The position numbers were made by a program, and so were the translations under genes. A stretch of 64,000 nucleotides of DNA from NCBI GenBank assembly GCA_041563475.1, contig JBFFMY010000006.1, positions 1 through 64,000 of the forward strand, in the 5' to 3' direction. Below, piece after piece: positions 16,653-25,549 of the stretch. Origin of the DNA: CAJXZP01 sp041563475 (GTDB lineage Bacteria > Bacteroidota > Bacteroidia > Flavobacteriales_G > Salibacteraceae). The notes below the pieces were generated by a model. That model saw nothing but the letters and a program-made list of their open reading frames with translations, had not been told where the DNA came from and searched no databases. Numbering within the stretch: position 1 is the first letter of the stretch; each line of letters begins with the position of its first letter.

Positions 16653-17237
16653 TTATTCTTTACCTGTAAAGGGTGGATACACATCCGACATAAACATCAT
16701 ATACACACTTACACGAGTAGACCAACGTAAATTCTCTACTTGAAATCGGTGCCAAGTTACCGGATATTCGCCTGTAAATAATACGGCCCAAAATCCCATG
16801 AAATTTAAAATTAGCGCCCAAATGGATCTAAATAATAGAATCAAACCATGGGGGAGCAACACATAAATGAACCCGAAAAAGGCTTTTAATAAAGTTTCTC
16901 CGCGACTAATTTGTTCCGGGTATTCAATTTCCAAGGAGGTTTCATCATCCGTTCCATTGATGCCAAAAGCAGGATATCCATCAACCAGATTATACATACG
17001 TGCATTTAGTCTTAAATTCCATCGGAGCATTCCTACTTGAAATTCAAAAAAGCTTTGCGGATAACGTCCCGTAAATAGGATTACCCAAAAAGCAATGAAT
17101 TGCAGTATAGAAGACCATATTTGAATAAAAAGTAAAATAAAGAGGTGGGGTAATACGATATAAAAAACACCAAAAAAGGAGCGTAATAATAATTCTCCTC
17201 GGGAGTAGGTTTCTTGATGGGTAACCGTTAGTTTCAT
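16653..17237 (-). CDS. Tandem DUF4389 membrane protein
   Basis: 194 residues made of two homologous halves. ELLLRSFFGVFYIVLPHLFIL...FTGRYPQSFFEFQVGMLRWNLR (about 15-75) is repeated as ETLLKAFFGFIYVLLPHGLIL...FTGEYPVTWHRFQVENLRWSTR (about 113-173). Each half has two membrane spans and the DUF4389 signature FTG(R/E)YP...FQV..LRW. Family function unknown. It leads the operon with the DUF4870-like and M48 protease genes and has a perfect promoter box (TAGGTTTG at 17263-17270). Confidence 0.82.
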   Translation of the reverse strand: MKLTVTHQETYSRGELLLRSFFGVFYIVLPHLFILLFIQIWSSILQFIAFWVILFTGRYPQSFFEFQVGMLRWNLRLNARMYNLVDGYPAFGINGTDDETSLEIEYPEQISRGETLLKAFFGFIYVLLPHGLILLFRSIWALILNFMGFWAVLFTGEYPVTWHRFQVENLRWSTRVSVYMMFMSDVYPPFTGKE

Positions 17238-17262
17238 AAGTTCTTATTAATGTATAGTGTAA

Positions 17263-17270
17263 CAAACCTA
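17263..17270 (-). promoter_or_regulatory. Sigma-A -7 box (TAGGTTTG) of the DUF4389/DUF4870/M48 operon
   Basis: Exact TAnnTTTG on the minus strand, 25 nt before the ATG at 17237. Confidence 0.5.
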
Positions 17271-17324
17271 AAACAATCAAAGAAAAACACCACTAAATAC
17301 GGTTAAACTTATTCCATCGTAAAC

Positions 17325-17332
17325 TACTTTTG
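17325..17332 (+). promoter_or_regulatory. Sigma-A -7 box (TACTTTTG) of rnpB
   Basis: Exact TAnnTTTG ending 3 nt before the predicted 5' strand of RNase P RNA helix P1. A near-match TTA sits 19 nt upstream. Confidence 0.7.
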
Positions 17333-17334
17333 CA

Positions 17335-17694
17335 CCGCAAATCGGCTTATCGCGGGTCAGTTAATTGACTGAAATGAGGAAAGTCCGGACATCATAGGGT
17401 AGCCTGCTTCCTAACGGGAAGGCGCTAATTTTTTTAGTGACAGCGAGTGCAGCAGAAAGTAAACTACCTTATTCACGTAAGTGGATAGGGAAAAGGTGAA
17501 ACGGTGGGGTAAGAGCCCACCAGTATATTTGGCAACAAGTATAGCTAGGTAAACCTCAGGCGATGAAAAATCAAATAAACCTCGGCTTGAAGGCGACCCG
17601 CCTAATCGGGGAGGGTAGATTGCTTGATCCTGCGGGTGACTGCAGGGCTAGATAAATGATAAGCTATTACAGAATCCGGCTTATAGATTTGCGC
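17335..17694 (+). ncRNA. rnpB: RNase P RNA (bacterial type A)
   Basis: Catalytic RNA of RNase P, which matures tRNA 5' ends. The conserved core GAGGAAAGTCCGGAC lies near 17376-17390, AGGGTAAG-like and ACAGAATCCGGCTTAT (about 17669-17684) near the 3' end. Helix P1 forms between CGCAAATC (17336-17343) and GATTTGCG (17686-17693), fixing the ends. A promoter box precedes it and a terminator follows within 5 nt. No protein-coding frame of note crosses it. Confidence 0.95.
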
Positions 17695-17698
17695 ACAT

Positions 17699-17727
17699 AA
17701 AGGAGTTACTTACGGGTAACTCCTTTT
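17699..17727 (+). terminator. rnpB terminator
   Basis: AAAGGAGTTAC/GTAACTCCTTT hairpin followed by T, immediately after the RNase P RNA. Confidence 0.8.
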
Positions 17728-17748
17728 CCATTTTAATTTTTAGCGCAT

Positions 17749-17780
17749 AAAAAAAGTCGGTTCATTTGAACCGACTTTTT
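17749..17780. terminator. Bidirectional terminator between rnpB and the oxoamine synthase gene
   Basis: GTCGGTTCA/TGAACCGAC with an A run on the left and a T run on the right, so it works for both converging transcripts. Confidence 0.85.
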
Positions 17781-17797
17781 GAGTTGTTTCGTCTTAT

Positions 17798-19042
17798 TTA
17801 TTGTGCAACAAATTCATTTCCAGAATACTCCCCAGCGGCTAATTTCTTTTTAATGATTTTAAACGTATCAATTGTGTATTGAACATCTTCTAAGGTGTGC
17901 ATTGCAGTTGGAATTAAGCGCAGCATCAAAGTGTCTTTTGGTACTACTGGATACACTACAATGGAACAGAAAATGCCATAATTCTCACGTAAATCAATTA
18001 CCAATTGCGTGGCCATTGGTACCCCACCTGTCATAAATACAGGAGTAACCGGAGAATTAGTAACACCTAAATCAAAACCTTCAGCACGTAAACCATCTTG
18101 AAGTGCCGTAGCAATTTCCCATAGTTTCGCTTTATGTTCTGGTTGTGTTTTCATCATATCCAAACGTTTCATGGCACCTGCCACGATTGGGTAAGGAAGT
18201 GATTTTGCGTAAATTTGAGAACGCATAGTGTAATTTAAGAAACGAATTACATCCTCGTCAGCTCCAATAAATCCACCAATTAAAGCGAAAGATTTAGCGA
18301 AAGTTCCGAAATACACATCAATACCATCTTGAACACCTTGCTCATATCCCGTACCGCGACCTTCAGGTCCCATTGTACCAATACCATGCGCATCATCTAC
18401 AAATAAACGGAAATTATGTTTTTCTTTCAGCGCTACAATTTCTTTTAAATTTCCTTGATCACCCGCCATTCCAAAAACACCTTCGGTCAGCACTAAAATT
18501 CCACCGCCCGTTTTTTCAGTGATTTTAGCTGCGCGCGTTAACATCGTATCTAATTGCTCAATGTTATTATGGGCGTAAACGAAACGTTTACCCATGTGCA
18601 TACGCATTCCGTCCATGATACATGCATGCGATTCAGAATCATATACAATTACATCGTTTCGGTTTACAAGTGCATCAATAGCCGAGGCCATACCTTGGTA
18701 GCCAAAGTTTAATAGAATAGCGGCTTCTTTCCCTACGTAATCCGCTAGCTGATCTTCAAGCTCTTCATGTAAAGAAGTATTACCCGACATCATACGCGAA
18801 CCCATGGGGTTTCCTAATCCGTATTTTAAACCTGCATCAGCATCAACTTTACGTACCTCTGGGTGATTAGCCAGACCTAAATAGTTATTTAAACTCCAAA
18901 CCAAAACTTCTTTTCCCCTAAATGTCATTTTATTGGAAATATCTCCTTCTAGTTTTGGGAAGAAAAAGTAACCATGACCAAATTTGGAATATTGTCCTAA
19001 TGGACCATTATTTCCTCTTACCTTATCAAATATATCGACCAT
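17798..19042 (-). CDS. Alpha-oxoamine synthase family PLP enzyme (SPT/CFAT/KBL-like)
   Basis: 414 residues. PLP-dependent enzyme joining an amino acid to an acyl-CoA/ACP with loss of CO2. Visible features: VWSLNNYLGLANHPEV, LNFGYQGMAS, FVDDAHGIGTMGPEGRG (Asp217, His219 at the cofactor ring) and GTFAKSFALIGGF with the PLP Lys250. In Bacteroidota this family includes serine palmitoyltransferase, cysteate fatty-acyl transferase (sulfonolipids) and glycine C-acetyltransferase. The FAKS context resembles the lipid-forming members, so a role in sphingolipid or sulfonolipid synthesis is favoured but unproven. It is monocistronic with a consensus promoter. Confidence 0.8.
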   Translation of the reverse strand: MVDIFDKVRGNNGPLGQYSKFGHGYFFFPKLEGDISNKMTFRGKEVLVWSLNNYLGLANHPEVRKVDADAGLKYGLGNPMGSRMMSGNTSLHEELEDQLADYVGKEAAILLNFGYQGMASAIDALVNRNDVIVYDSESHACIMDGMRMHMGKRFVYAHNNIEQLDTMLTRAAKITEKTGGGILVLTEGVFGMAGDQGNLKEIVALKEKHNFRLFVDDAHGIGTMGPEGRGTGYEQGVQDGIDVYFGTFAKSFALIGGFIGADEDVIRFLNYTMRSQIYAKSLPYPIVAGAMKRLDMMKTQPEHKAKLWEIATALQDGLRAEGFDLGVTNSPVTPVFMTGGVPMATQLVIDLRENYGIFCSIVVYPVVPKDTLMLRLIPTAMHTLEDVQYTIDTFKIIKKKLAAGEYSGNEFVAQ

Positions 19043-19079
19043 ATCGAATTAAATTTTCATGTGTTGACAAATGTCGGGG

Positions 19080-19109
19080 CAAAACTATAATTTATTAAAT
19101 AACTTACAA
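19080..19109 (-). promoter_or_regulatory. Sigma-A promoter (TTG-N19-TAGTTTTG) of the oxoamine synthase gene
   Basis: Minus strand: TTG at 19107-19109, TAGTTTTG at 19080-19087, spacer exactly 19 nt. The 5' leader would be about 30 nt. Confidence 0.75.
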
Positions 19110-19349
19110 TCTAGAGAAAGGTGATTAATAGCAGTTTCTGAACATATTAATTCACATTTTACGCTTTTTTTGGTCGGATGGAGGTTAAAGAATCTTAAAA
19201 TGGATAAGAAAATTGCATTTAAAGGCCTTGGATAATCTTTTTAATTACTTGGTAATCAATACAATAAAATTTTATAGTGGATTTTTTTTTCGTACCTTCC
19301 AATAGGGTAAACTCCTATGTAGGAATGAAGGTTAAATGCGCAAAAAAAT
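19110..19349. other. Divergent intergenic region upstream of bamD
   Basis: No gene seen. It contains a T-rich stretch and the 12-bp palindrome TCCTATGTAGGA at 19313-19324, 26 nt upstream of the bamD -7 box, a candidate operator. Confidence 0.4.
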
Positions 19350-19357
19350 TACATTTG
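19350..19357 (+). promoter_or_regulatory. Sigma-A -7 box (TACATTTG) abutting the bamD start
   Basis: Exact TAnnTTTG; the first ATG (19359) is 1 nt and the second (19365) 7 nt downstream, so the message would be leaderless or nearly so. Confidence 0.6.
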
Positions 19358-19358
19358 C

Positions 19359-20177
19359 ATGGCAATGAAAAAGTGGGTTTTTGTAATAGCAGTTTTGGTA
19401 GGCATGTTTGTTGTTTCAGGGTGTTCTGAGTACAATAAAGTATTAAAATCAACCGATTTAGAATATAAGTACACCAAGGCTTTAGAGTATTATGAGGCGA
19501 AAGATTATTACAAGGCTTACCCGATAATAGAAGAATTAGTTGCTTTGTACCGCGGTCAAAAAAGGTCAGAGAAACTGTATTATATGTATGCATACAGTGA
19601 TTTTTATTTAGAAGATTACTTGTTATCATCTCATAGGTTTTCAGAATTTACTAAAACCTTTCCTACTAGTAGTTATACAGAAGAATGTGCATTTATGTCG
19701 GCCTATTCTCTGTATAAGTTATCTCCGGCTATAAAGTTGGATCAAAGCAATACGTATTCTGCGATTTCTGGTTTACAGTTATTTGTAGATAGATATCCAC
19801 ACAGTTCGCGTGTAGATTCATGTAACACATTGATAATTAAGTTAGAAAGAAAAATTGAGGATAAGGTTTATGCGGGTGCAAATCAGTATAAAAAGATGGA
19901 AAACTTCACTTCGGCTGTTCTTACTTATGAGAATATTTTAAAGGATTTCCCCGATACCAGATACAATGAGGAAATCTATTACAATATCTATGATGCCTAT
20001 TATTTATTGGCAATTAAGAGTGTATCACAAAAAAAGGGTGAAAGAATTGATGAAGCTTTCAAAGCTTATATTAATTTTGCAAACCGTTTTCCGAATAGTG
20101 AATATTTGAATAATGCGAAAGAGCAGCATTCAAGACTTGAAAGGGAAATGGAAAAACTTGAAAAACATAAGAAATGA
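19359..20177 (+). CDS. bamD: Outer membrane protein assembly factor BamD (TPR lipoprotein)
   Basis: 272 residues. The lipoprotein signal (VGMFVVSGC, Cys22) is followed by TPR-like repeats throughout (YEAKDYYKAYPIIEELV, SSHRFSEFTKTFPTS, YENILKDFPDTRYNEE, YINFANRFPNSEYL), as in BamD/YfiO, the periplasmic lipoprotein that works with BamA in beta-barrel insertion. Two in-frame ATGs (19359, 19365) are possible; the second gives MKKWVF and fits the promoter box better. The 3' end overlaps rpoZ (ATGA). Its position before rpoZ and coaBC is a common Bacteroidota arrangement. Confidence 0.92.
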   Translation: MAMKKWVFVIAVLVGMFVVSGCSEYNKVLKSTDLEYKYTKALEYYEAKDYYKAYPIIEELVALYRGQKRSEKLYYMYAYSDFYLEDYLLSSHRFSEFTKTFPTSSYTEECAFMSAYSLYKLSPAIKLDQSNTYSAISGLQLFVDRYPHSSRVDSCNTLIIKLERKIEDKVYAGANQYKKMENFTSAVLTYENILKDFPDTRYNEEIYYNIYDAYYLLAIKSVSQKKGERIDEAFKAYINFANRFPNSEYLNNAKEQHSRLEREMEKLEKHKK

Positions 20178-20509
20178 CATATAAAAGATCAGATGCTCCT
20201 TTAACAACTATTACACGTAATTCTAGCGATTTAAGTGATAGAGTAGGTAACTTGTACGAAGCATTGTCAATTATTTCTAGAAGAGCCGATCAAATTGGTT
20301 CTGAAATCAAAGAAGAATTAAATGCTAAATTGAGTGAATTTGCTTCAAGTTCAGATAATTTGGAAGAAATTTTCGAGAATAGAGAGCAAATTGAAATCTC
20401 TAAATATTACGAAAAACTTCCTAAACCTTTAGCTTTGGCAATGGTTGAGTTTGAAAATGATCAAATTTATTTCCGTAATCCATCTAATGAGGATACAGAA
20501 GAAAACTAA
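20174..20509 (+). CDS. rpoZ: RNA polymerase omega-like subunit (Bacteroidota type)
   Basis: 111 residues. It matches the Bacteroidota omega/RPB6-like proteins: TTITRNSSDLSDRVGNLYEALSIISRRADQI near the N-terminus (the omega core helix) and LPKPLALAMVEFEND at the C-terminal side. It stabilises beta-prime during RNA polymerase assembly. Its ATG overlaps the bamD stop by 4 nt, so translation is coupled; coaBC begins 22 nt after its stop. Sequence similarity to E. coli omega is low, so the call leans on length, the core helix and gene order. Confidence 0.85.
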   Translation: MTYKRSDAPLTTITRNSSDLSDRVGNLYEALSIISRRADQIGSEIKEELNAKLSEFASSSDNLEEIFENREQIEISKYYEKLPKPLALAMVEFENDQIYFRNPSNEDTEEN

Positions 20510-20531
20510 TTTATTTTAAATTTACGCCTTT

Positions 20532-21728
20532 ATGAGTTTGAAAGGCAAGAAAATATTACTCGGTGTTACCGGGAGCATAGCGGCCTACAAGGCCGCTTTT
20601 GTTATACGAAATTTTGTAAAATCAGGAGCTGAAGTTCGGGTCATCATGACTCCTTCGGCAACGGAGTTTATTAGCCCTTTAACTTTATCTACCCTTTCTA
20701 AAAATGAGGTTTATAGTACCTATGTTGGTGATTCTTCAAAAGGTACGTGGAACAATCACGTTGAACTTGGAATGTGGGCGGATGTGTTTTTAATTGCGCC
20801 AGCAACGGCAAACACCTTAGCTAAAATGAATTCTGGCATTACAGATAATTTGCTCTTAGCTGTGTATTTATCTGTTAAGTGCCCTGTGGTTATGGCTCCA
20901 GCTATGGATTTAGACATGTATGTCCATCCTGCTACCCATAAAAATATTCAAGAATTAGAGGAGCGTGGTCACCTTTTTATAGCGGCTGAACATGGTGAAT
21001 TGGCTAGTGGATTGGTAGGCAAGGGAAGAATGGCCGAACCAGATCATATTCAAGCATATTTTGAAAAATATTTTTCAGCTAAAAAACCATTGGATTCTCA
21101 AAAGTGGCTGATAACTGCCGGACCAACGTATGAAGCTATTGATCCTGTACGTTTTATTGGAAATCACTCTTCCGGAAAAATGGGTGTTGCTTTAGCCGAA
21201 CATGCGGCTGAGAATGGGGCGGAGGTTTTTTTAATTTCTGGTCCAGGTACTCCGAAAGCCGACCATAAATTTATCCAACAAGTTTATGTGCAATCTGCGG
21301 AAGAAATGTATCAAGCTTGTGTAGGGCATTTTGATGCATGTGATGTGGCTATTTTGGCTGCAGCTGTGGCTGATTATACTCCAGAAAATGTAGCCGATCA
21401 AAAAATCAAGAAAAAGGCAGGTGACTTTTCCATAGATTTGAAACCTACAAAAGATATTTTAAAGCATCTGGGAAGCGTTAAAACAAGGCAAAAACTGATT
21501 GGTTTTGCTTTAGAGACCAATAACGAAATTGAAAATGCCAAAAAGAAAATAGTATCAAAAAACCTTGACTTGGTGGTGCTAAACTCCCTTCAGGATACTG
21601 GAGCAGGATTTGGTTACGATACGAATAAAATAACCCTTATTGACGCGAAAAATAATATCACTACTTTCGAGTTAAAGACAAAGTTGAAAGTAGCAGAGGA
21701 CATTATAAACGCCATAATTAAACTATAA
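20532..21728 (+). CDS. coaBC: Bifunctional phosphopantothenoylcysteine decarboxylase / phosphopantothenate-cysteine ligase
   Basis: 398 residues; two consecutive steps of coenzyme A synthesis. The N-terminal CoaC flavoprotein part has GVTGSIAAYKAA, the FMN-site PATANTLAKM, and PAMDLDMY in place of the usual PAMN. The C-terminal CoaB part (from about 190) has TAGPTYEAIDPVRFIGNHSSGKMG, AAAVADYTP and KIKKKAGDFSIDLKPTKDIL. Full length with both domains intact. It follows rpoZ in the same operon, and its last base is the first base of the downstream porD-like ATG (TAATG overlap). Confidence 0.96.
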   Translation: MSLKGKKILLGVTGSIAAYKAAFVIRNFVKSGAEVRVIMTPSATEFISPLTLSTLSKNEVYSTYVGDSSKGTWNNHVELGMWADVFLIAPATANTLAKMNSGITDNLLLAVYLSVKCPVVMAPAMDLDMYVHPATHKNIQELEERGHLFIAAEHGELASGLVGKGRMAEPDHIQAYFEKYFSAKKPLDSQKWLITAGPTYEAIDPVRFIGNHSSGKMGVALAEHAAENGAEVFLISGPGTPKADHKFIQQVYVQSAEEMYQACVGHFDACDVAILAAAVADYTPENVADQKIKKKAGDFSIDLKPTKDILKHLGSVKTRQKLIGFALETNNEIENAKKKIVSKNLDLVVLNSLQDTGAGFGYDTNKITLIDAKNNITTFELKTKLKVAEDIINAIIKL

Positions 21729-22633
21729 TGAATAAAATTCTCATTACCATTTTTCTATTATTCGGGTTTCAATATTGGCTTAACGCGCAAGAAGTGCGGT
21801 GTCAATTAACGGTAAATACCCAACAGGTTTCGGGAGGATCGGTTCAATTAGAAGTCATTGACGCCTTTGAACGTCAGGTTCGTGAGTTTATTAATGAGAG
21901 ACGTTGGACTACCGATGTGGTCAAGGATAATGAGCGAATTGAATTTACCATGTTAATAAATTTCATTGAAGGAAATGGAAACGGTCAATTTAAAACGCAA
22001 TGCCAAATTCAATCTGTCCGTCCTGTGTATAATTCAAGTTACAATACTTCGGTTTTTAATTATAAAGACGATCAATTTGACTTTAGTTTTTCTCAAATGG
22101 ATGTTTTGAATTTCAACATTCAAAATTCGGGTGAAAACCAGCTTACCGCCTTACTAGCCTATTATGTGTATTTGGTTATTGGATACGACTATGAAACTTT
22201 TAGTCCAGGCGGAGGAAAGCCCTATTTGGATATGGCAATGAATATTGCAAATCAAAATCAAAATGCGGGTATTGGATGGCAACCATTAGATAGTGATAAA
22301 AACAGATACTGGATTGTTCAAAACCTTATTACTCCTAGATACGCCAATGTAAATAAGTGCATTTACATGTATCACCGGGAGGGATTAGATAAAATGTATG
22401 ATGATCCTATTGCGGGAAGAAAGAAGATTTCGGAATCGTTAAAACTATTGGAAAAGGTATATTTGGATGTACCGGATTTAGTAAATATTCAAATATTTTT
22501 TAATGCGAAATCAACGGAAATCATCAATATTTATAAGGAAGCTGATTCTGCAGAAAAGCAAGAAATAATCACTTTATTAGATAAGATTTATCCTTCCAAT
22601 ACCCAGAATTGGTCTAAAATAAACTCCAGGTAA
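21728..22633 (+). CDS. DUF4835 / PorD-like type IX secretion protein
   Basis: 301 residues with a signal peptide (about 1-20, ending NAQ). It matches the DUF4835 family: EVRCQLTVNTQQVSGG, AFERQVREFINERRWTTD, LLAYYVYLVIGYDYETFSPGGGKPY. Members are almost always encoded directly after coaBC in Bacteroidota and are annotated as T9SS protein PorD. The periplasmic role is poorly defined. The start overlaps the coaBC stop by one base. Together with the T9SS cargo proteins in this window it fits an organism with active type IX secretion. The recN gene often seen next is not here. Confidence 0.82.
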   Translation: MNKILITIFLLFGFQYWLNAQEVRCQLTVNTQQVSGGSVQLEVIDAFERQVREFINERRWTTDVVKDNERIEFTMLINFIEGNGNGQFKTQCQIQSVRPVYNSSYNTSVFNYKDDQFDFSFSQMDVLNFNIQNSGENQLTALLAYYVYLVIGYDYETFSPGGGKPYLDMAMNIANQNQNAGIGWQPLDSDKNRYWIVQNLITPRYANVNKCIYMYHREGLDKMYDDPIAGRKKISESLKLLEKVYLDVPDLVNIQIFFNAKSTEIINIYKEADSAEKQEIITLLDKIYPSNTQNWSKINSR

Positions 22634-22636
22634 AGC

Positions 22637-23062
22637 TTATTTATTTTTCTTTCTCTTTGATTTTCCTTCAAGAGCAAATACCACGGGCAAAGTAAACTGT
22701 ACCCGTACTAGTTTTTCATTTTGATACCCAGGAGTCCAATTTGGCATCGATTGTACTATTCGAACGACTTCCGCATCGCATCCAGCACCAATTCCACGTA
22801 GAATTTCAATATTTGAAAGTGTGCCATCTTTCTCCACAATAAATCCTACATATACGCGACCTTGAATATTGTTATTTTTAGCTTCTTCTGGGTAAATTAT
22901 GTTGGAGCCGATGTATTCAAACATGGCACTTTCACCCCCAGGGAAAACAGGTAAATTTTCTACCTCCACCATGATGCTATCCATTTGCAAACTATCCATT
23001 CGGTTTTGGGATTTAGCATAGAACCCAAAAACCAGTAACCAAATAATATAGAGGTATTTCAT
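22637..23062 (-). CDS. TonB C-terminal domain protein
   Basis: 141 residues. A signal peptide (about 1-18) is followed by a TonB C-terminal domain (about 40-135: GGESAMFEYIGSNIIYPEEAKNNNIQGRVYVGFIVEKDG, IEILRGIGAGCDAEVVRIVQSMPNWTPG). It lacks the Pro-rich spacer and inner-membrane anchor region of a true energy transducer, so it may be a periplasmic TonB-like domain protein rather than a working TonB. It ends in a basic tail (KSKRKKNK). It converges with the porD-like gene, with 3 nt between. Confidence 0.82.
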   Translation of the reverse strand: MKYLYIIWLLVFGFYAKSQNRMDSLQMDSIMVEVENLPVFPGGESAMFEYIGSNIIYPEEAKNNNIQGRVYVGFIVEKDGTLSNIEILRGIGAGCDAEVVRIVQSMPNWTPGYQNEKLVRVQFTLPVVFALEGKSKRKKNK

Positions 23063-23075
23063 ACGGTATATAAAG

Positions 23076-23109
23076 GGAAAAGGCAGCTTTTTTTAAAACT
23101 GCCTTTTCC
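23076..23109 (-). terminator. Terminator of the isocitrate dehydrogenase gene
   Basis: GGAAAAGGCAG/CTGCCTTTTCC with an internal T/A loop, starting 6 nt after the icd stop on the minus strand. Confidence 0.7.
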
Positions 23110-23114
23110 AATAA

Positions 23115-25337
23115 TTAGATGGTGTCAATTATAGAATTGAGCGTGATACTTGGGCGCATAGCTTTGGAAATTAAAGCATCATCCCCGAAATAATAGCCAT
23201 TAATATCAATGGACTTTCCCTGAGAAGTATTCAATTCGTGCACAATGGTTTTTTCATTTTTTTCCAATTCAGCAGCAATTTTTGAGAATTCGGCTTTTAA
23301 TTCTGCATCCTTGTCTTGATTGGCTAGTGCTTTGGCCCAATACAAAGCCAAATAAAAATGACTACCCCTATTATCGAGTTCATTCACTTTTCGTGAAGGT
23401 GATTTATCATTATTTAATAATACCCCTGTTGCGGCATCTAGTGTTTCGCCCAAAATGGCTGCTTTTTTGTTTCCATGTACTTCCGCAAAATGTTCTAAGG
23501 AAACGGAAAGGGCTAAAAACTCTCCCAAAGAATCCCATCGTAAATGTCCTTCTTCAATAAATTGTTCTACATGTTTCGGGGCTGATCCACCAGCACCAGT
23601 TTCAAATAAACCACCGCCATTCATAAGTGGAACAATAGACAACATTTTCGCACTCGTTCCTACTTCAAGAATTGGAAATAAATCCGTTAAATAATCTCTA
23701 AGTACGTTCCCCGTAACCGAAATGGTATCCAGTCCTTTTACAATTCTTTCCATGGAAAAGCTTATAGCATCAACAGGCGACATAATTCTAATATCTAAAC
23801 CAGAAGTATCGTGTTGAGGTAAGTATTGATTCACTTTTGCAATTATTTCAGCATCGTGGCCTCTGTTTTCGTCTAACCAGAAAATAGCAGGCAATTGCGT
23901 TGCACGAGCACGTTTAACGGCAAGTTTCACCCAATCTTGAATAGGTGCGTCTTTGGCTTGACACATTCTCCAAATGTCACCTTCTTCAACCGTGTGCTGA
24001 ATTAAAACTAGTCCATTTTCATCCGTAACCTCCATTTTACCCGCAGATGAAATTTCAAATGTTTTGTCGTGTGAGCCATATTCTTCCGCTTTTTGAGCCA
24101 TTAACCCTACATTCGAAACACTTCCCATTGTAGTTGGGTCAAAAGTTCCATGTTCTTTACAGAAAGAAATGGTTTCTTGGTAAATACCTGCGTAACATCT
24201 ATCCGGGATTACAAATTTTGTGTCTTTCGCTTTCCCGTCTGGACCCCACATTTGCCCTGCGTTACGAATAGCAGCAGGCATGGAAGCATCAATAATTACG
24301 TCACTTGGCACATGCAAATTAGTAATTCCTTTATCGGAATTAACCATGGCCATTTTAGCATGCGTAGCATAAACAGCATCAATATCCGCTTCTATTTCTG
24401 ATTTTTTATTCGCAGGTAACGTGGCAATTTTGGCGTATAAATCACCTAAACCGTTATTTGCATTTACGCCCATTTCAGTAAAAGTTTCGGCATGTTTTGT
24501 AAAGACATCCTTAAAGAATACTTCCACGGTATGACCAAATAAAATTGGATCTGAAACCTTCATCATTGTGGCTTTCAAATGCACCGAAAAAAGGACATCC
24601 TCGTTTTTGGCATCTTCAATTTCTTGGGCCAAAAATGTTCTAAGTGCTTTTTTACGCATTACGGAAGCATCAATGATTTCTCCCGGAATCAATTTTGTAT
24701 TTTCTTTAAGTACTTTTTTAATTCCTTTAGAATCTGTGAAAACTATATTTACGTTAGCCGCGTTAGAAAGGGTTACTGATTTTTCACTTCCGTAAAAGTC
24801 ACCTTCAATCATGTGCGCCACGTGTGATTTAGAATCAGACTTCCATTCCCCCATGGAGTGGGGGTGGTTTTTAACGTAATCTTTAACTGCCTTCGGAGCT
24901 CTACGATCTGAATTACCTTCTCGCAAAACTGGGTTTACGGCACTTCCTTTTACTTTGTTGTATCTATTTTGGACTTCTTTTTCTGTCTCCGTTTTTGGAT
25001 TAGCAGGATAGTTGGGAATCTTATACCCTTTCGCTTGAAGCTCTTTAATTGCCGCTTCTAGTTGGGGGGTCGAAGCGGAAATATTGGGTAACTTGATAAT
25101 ATTCGTTTCGGGTTTTAAAACTAACGCACCTAGCTCTGCAAGGGCATCTGTAACTTTTTGATTATCGGATAAATAATCAGGAAACAAACTCAAAATTCTA
25201 CCAGCCAAAGAAATGTCCTTAAGTTCAAAATCTATTCCAGATGATTTTGTAAATGCTTTTACTATGGGTAACAATGATTGGGTAGCCAAAGCAGGTGCTT
25301 CGTCTGTTTTGGTATAAATAATTTTTGAATTATGCAT
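23115..25337 (-). CDS. icd: NADP-dependent isocitrate dehydrogenase, monomeric type
   Basis: 740 residues, the standard size of the monomeric NADP-IDH family, unrelated in length to the 400-residue dimeric enzyme. It oxidatively decarboxylates isocitrate to 2-oxoglutarate in the TCA cycle. Family blocks are intact: start IIYTKTDEAPALATQSLLPIVKAF, the substrate region VLREGNSDRRAPKAVKDYVKNHPH, IFWLDENRGHDAEI, and GTSAKMLSIVPLMNGGGLFETGAGGSAPKH. It is transcribed alone: terminator at 23076-23109, probable -7 variant TACCTTCG upstream. Confidence 0.96.
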   Translation of the reverse strand: MHNSKIIYTKTDEAPALATQSLLPIVKAFTKSSGIDFELKDISLAGRILSLFPDYLSDNQKVTDALAELGALVLKPETNIIKLPNISASTPQLEAAIKELQAKGYKIPNYPANPKTETEKEVQNRYNKVKGSAVNPVLREGNSDRRAPKAVKDYVKNHPHSMGEWKSDSKSHVAHMIEGDFYGSEKSVTLSNAANVNIVFTDSKGIKKVLKENTKLIPGEIIDASVMRKKALRTFLAQEIEDAKNEDVLFSVHLKATMMKVSDPILFGHTVEVFFKDVFTKHAETFTEMGVNANNGLGDLYAKIATLPANKKSEIEADIDAVYATHAKMAMVNSDKGITNLHVPSDVIIDASMPAAIRNAGQMWGPDGKAKDTKFVIPDRCYAGIYQETISFCKEHGTFDPTTMGSVSNVGLMAQKAEEYGSHDKTFEISSAGKMEVTDENGLVLIQHTVEEGDIWRMCQAKDAPIQDWVKLAVKRARATQLPAIFWLDENRGHDAEIIAKVNQYLPQHDTSGLDIRIMSPVDAISFSMERIVKGLDTISVTGNVLRDYLTDLFPILEVGTSAKMLSIVPLMNGGGLFETGAGGSAPKHVEQFIEEGHLRWDSLGEFLALSVSLEHFAEVHGNKKAAILGETLDAATGVLLNNDKSPSRKVNELDNRGSHFYLALYWAKALANQDKDAELKAEFSKIAAELEKNEKTIVHELNTSQGKSIDINGYYFGDDALISKAMRPSITLNSIIDTI

Positions 25338-25480
25338 TATTCTTGGAGTTTAAAATCTTCGATAAATAATCGAATGAACGTTTTTGTAAGTCTATTAATT
25401 TGATTCGCGAAGGTAATTTATTGCATGCAATCTGCTAGGGATAAATCGCATGTTTTGTCTCATTTCATTACGCTACTAAA

Positions 25481-25525
25481 CAAAAAAATCCGAGCTATTT
25501 TGAGTTTGTCAATTAGCTCGGATTT
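25481..25525 (-). terminator. Terminator of the 299-residue secreted protein gene
   Basis: AATCCGAGCTA/TAGCTCGGATT stem with, on the minus strand, a run of seven T after the hairpin. Confidence 0.75.
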
Positions 25526-25549
25526 AGAAATAGATTCAATAAATTTTAT

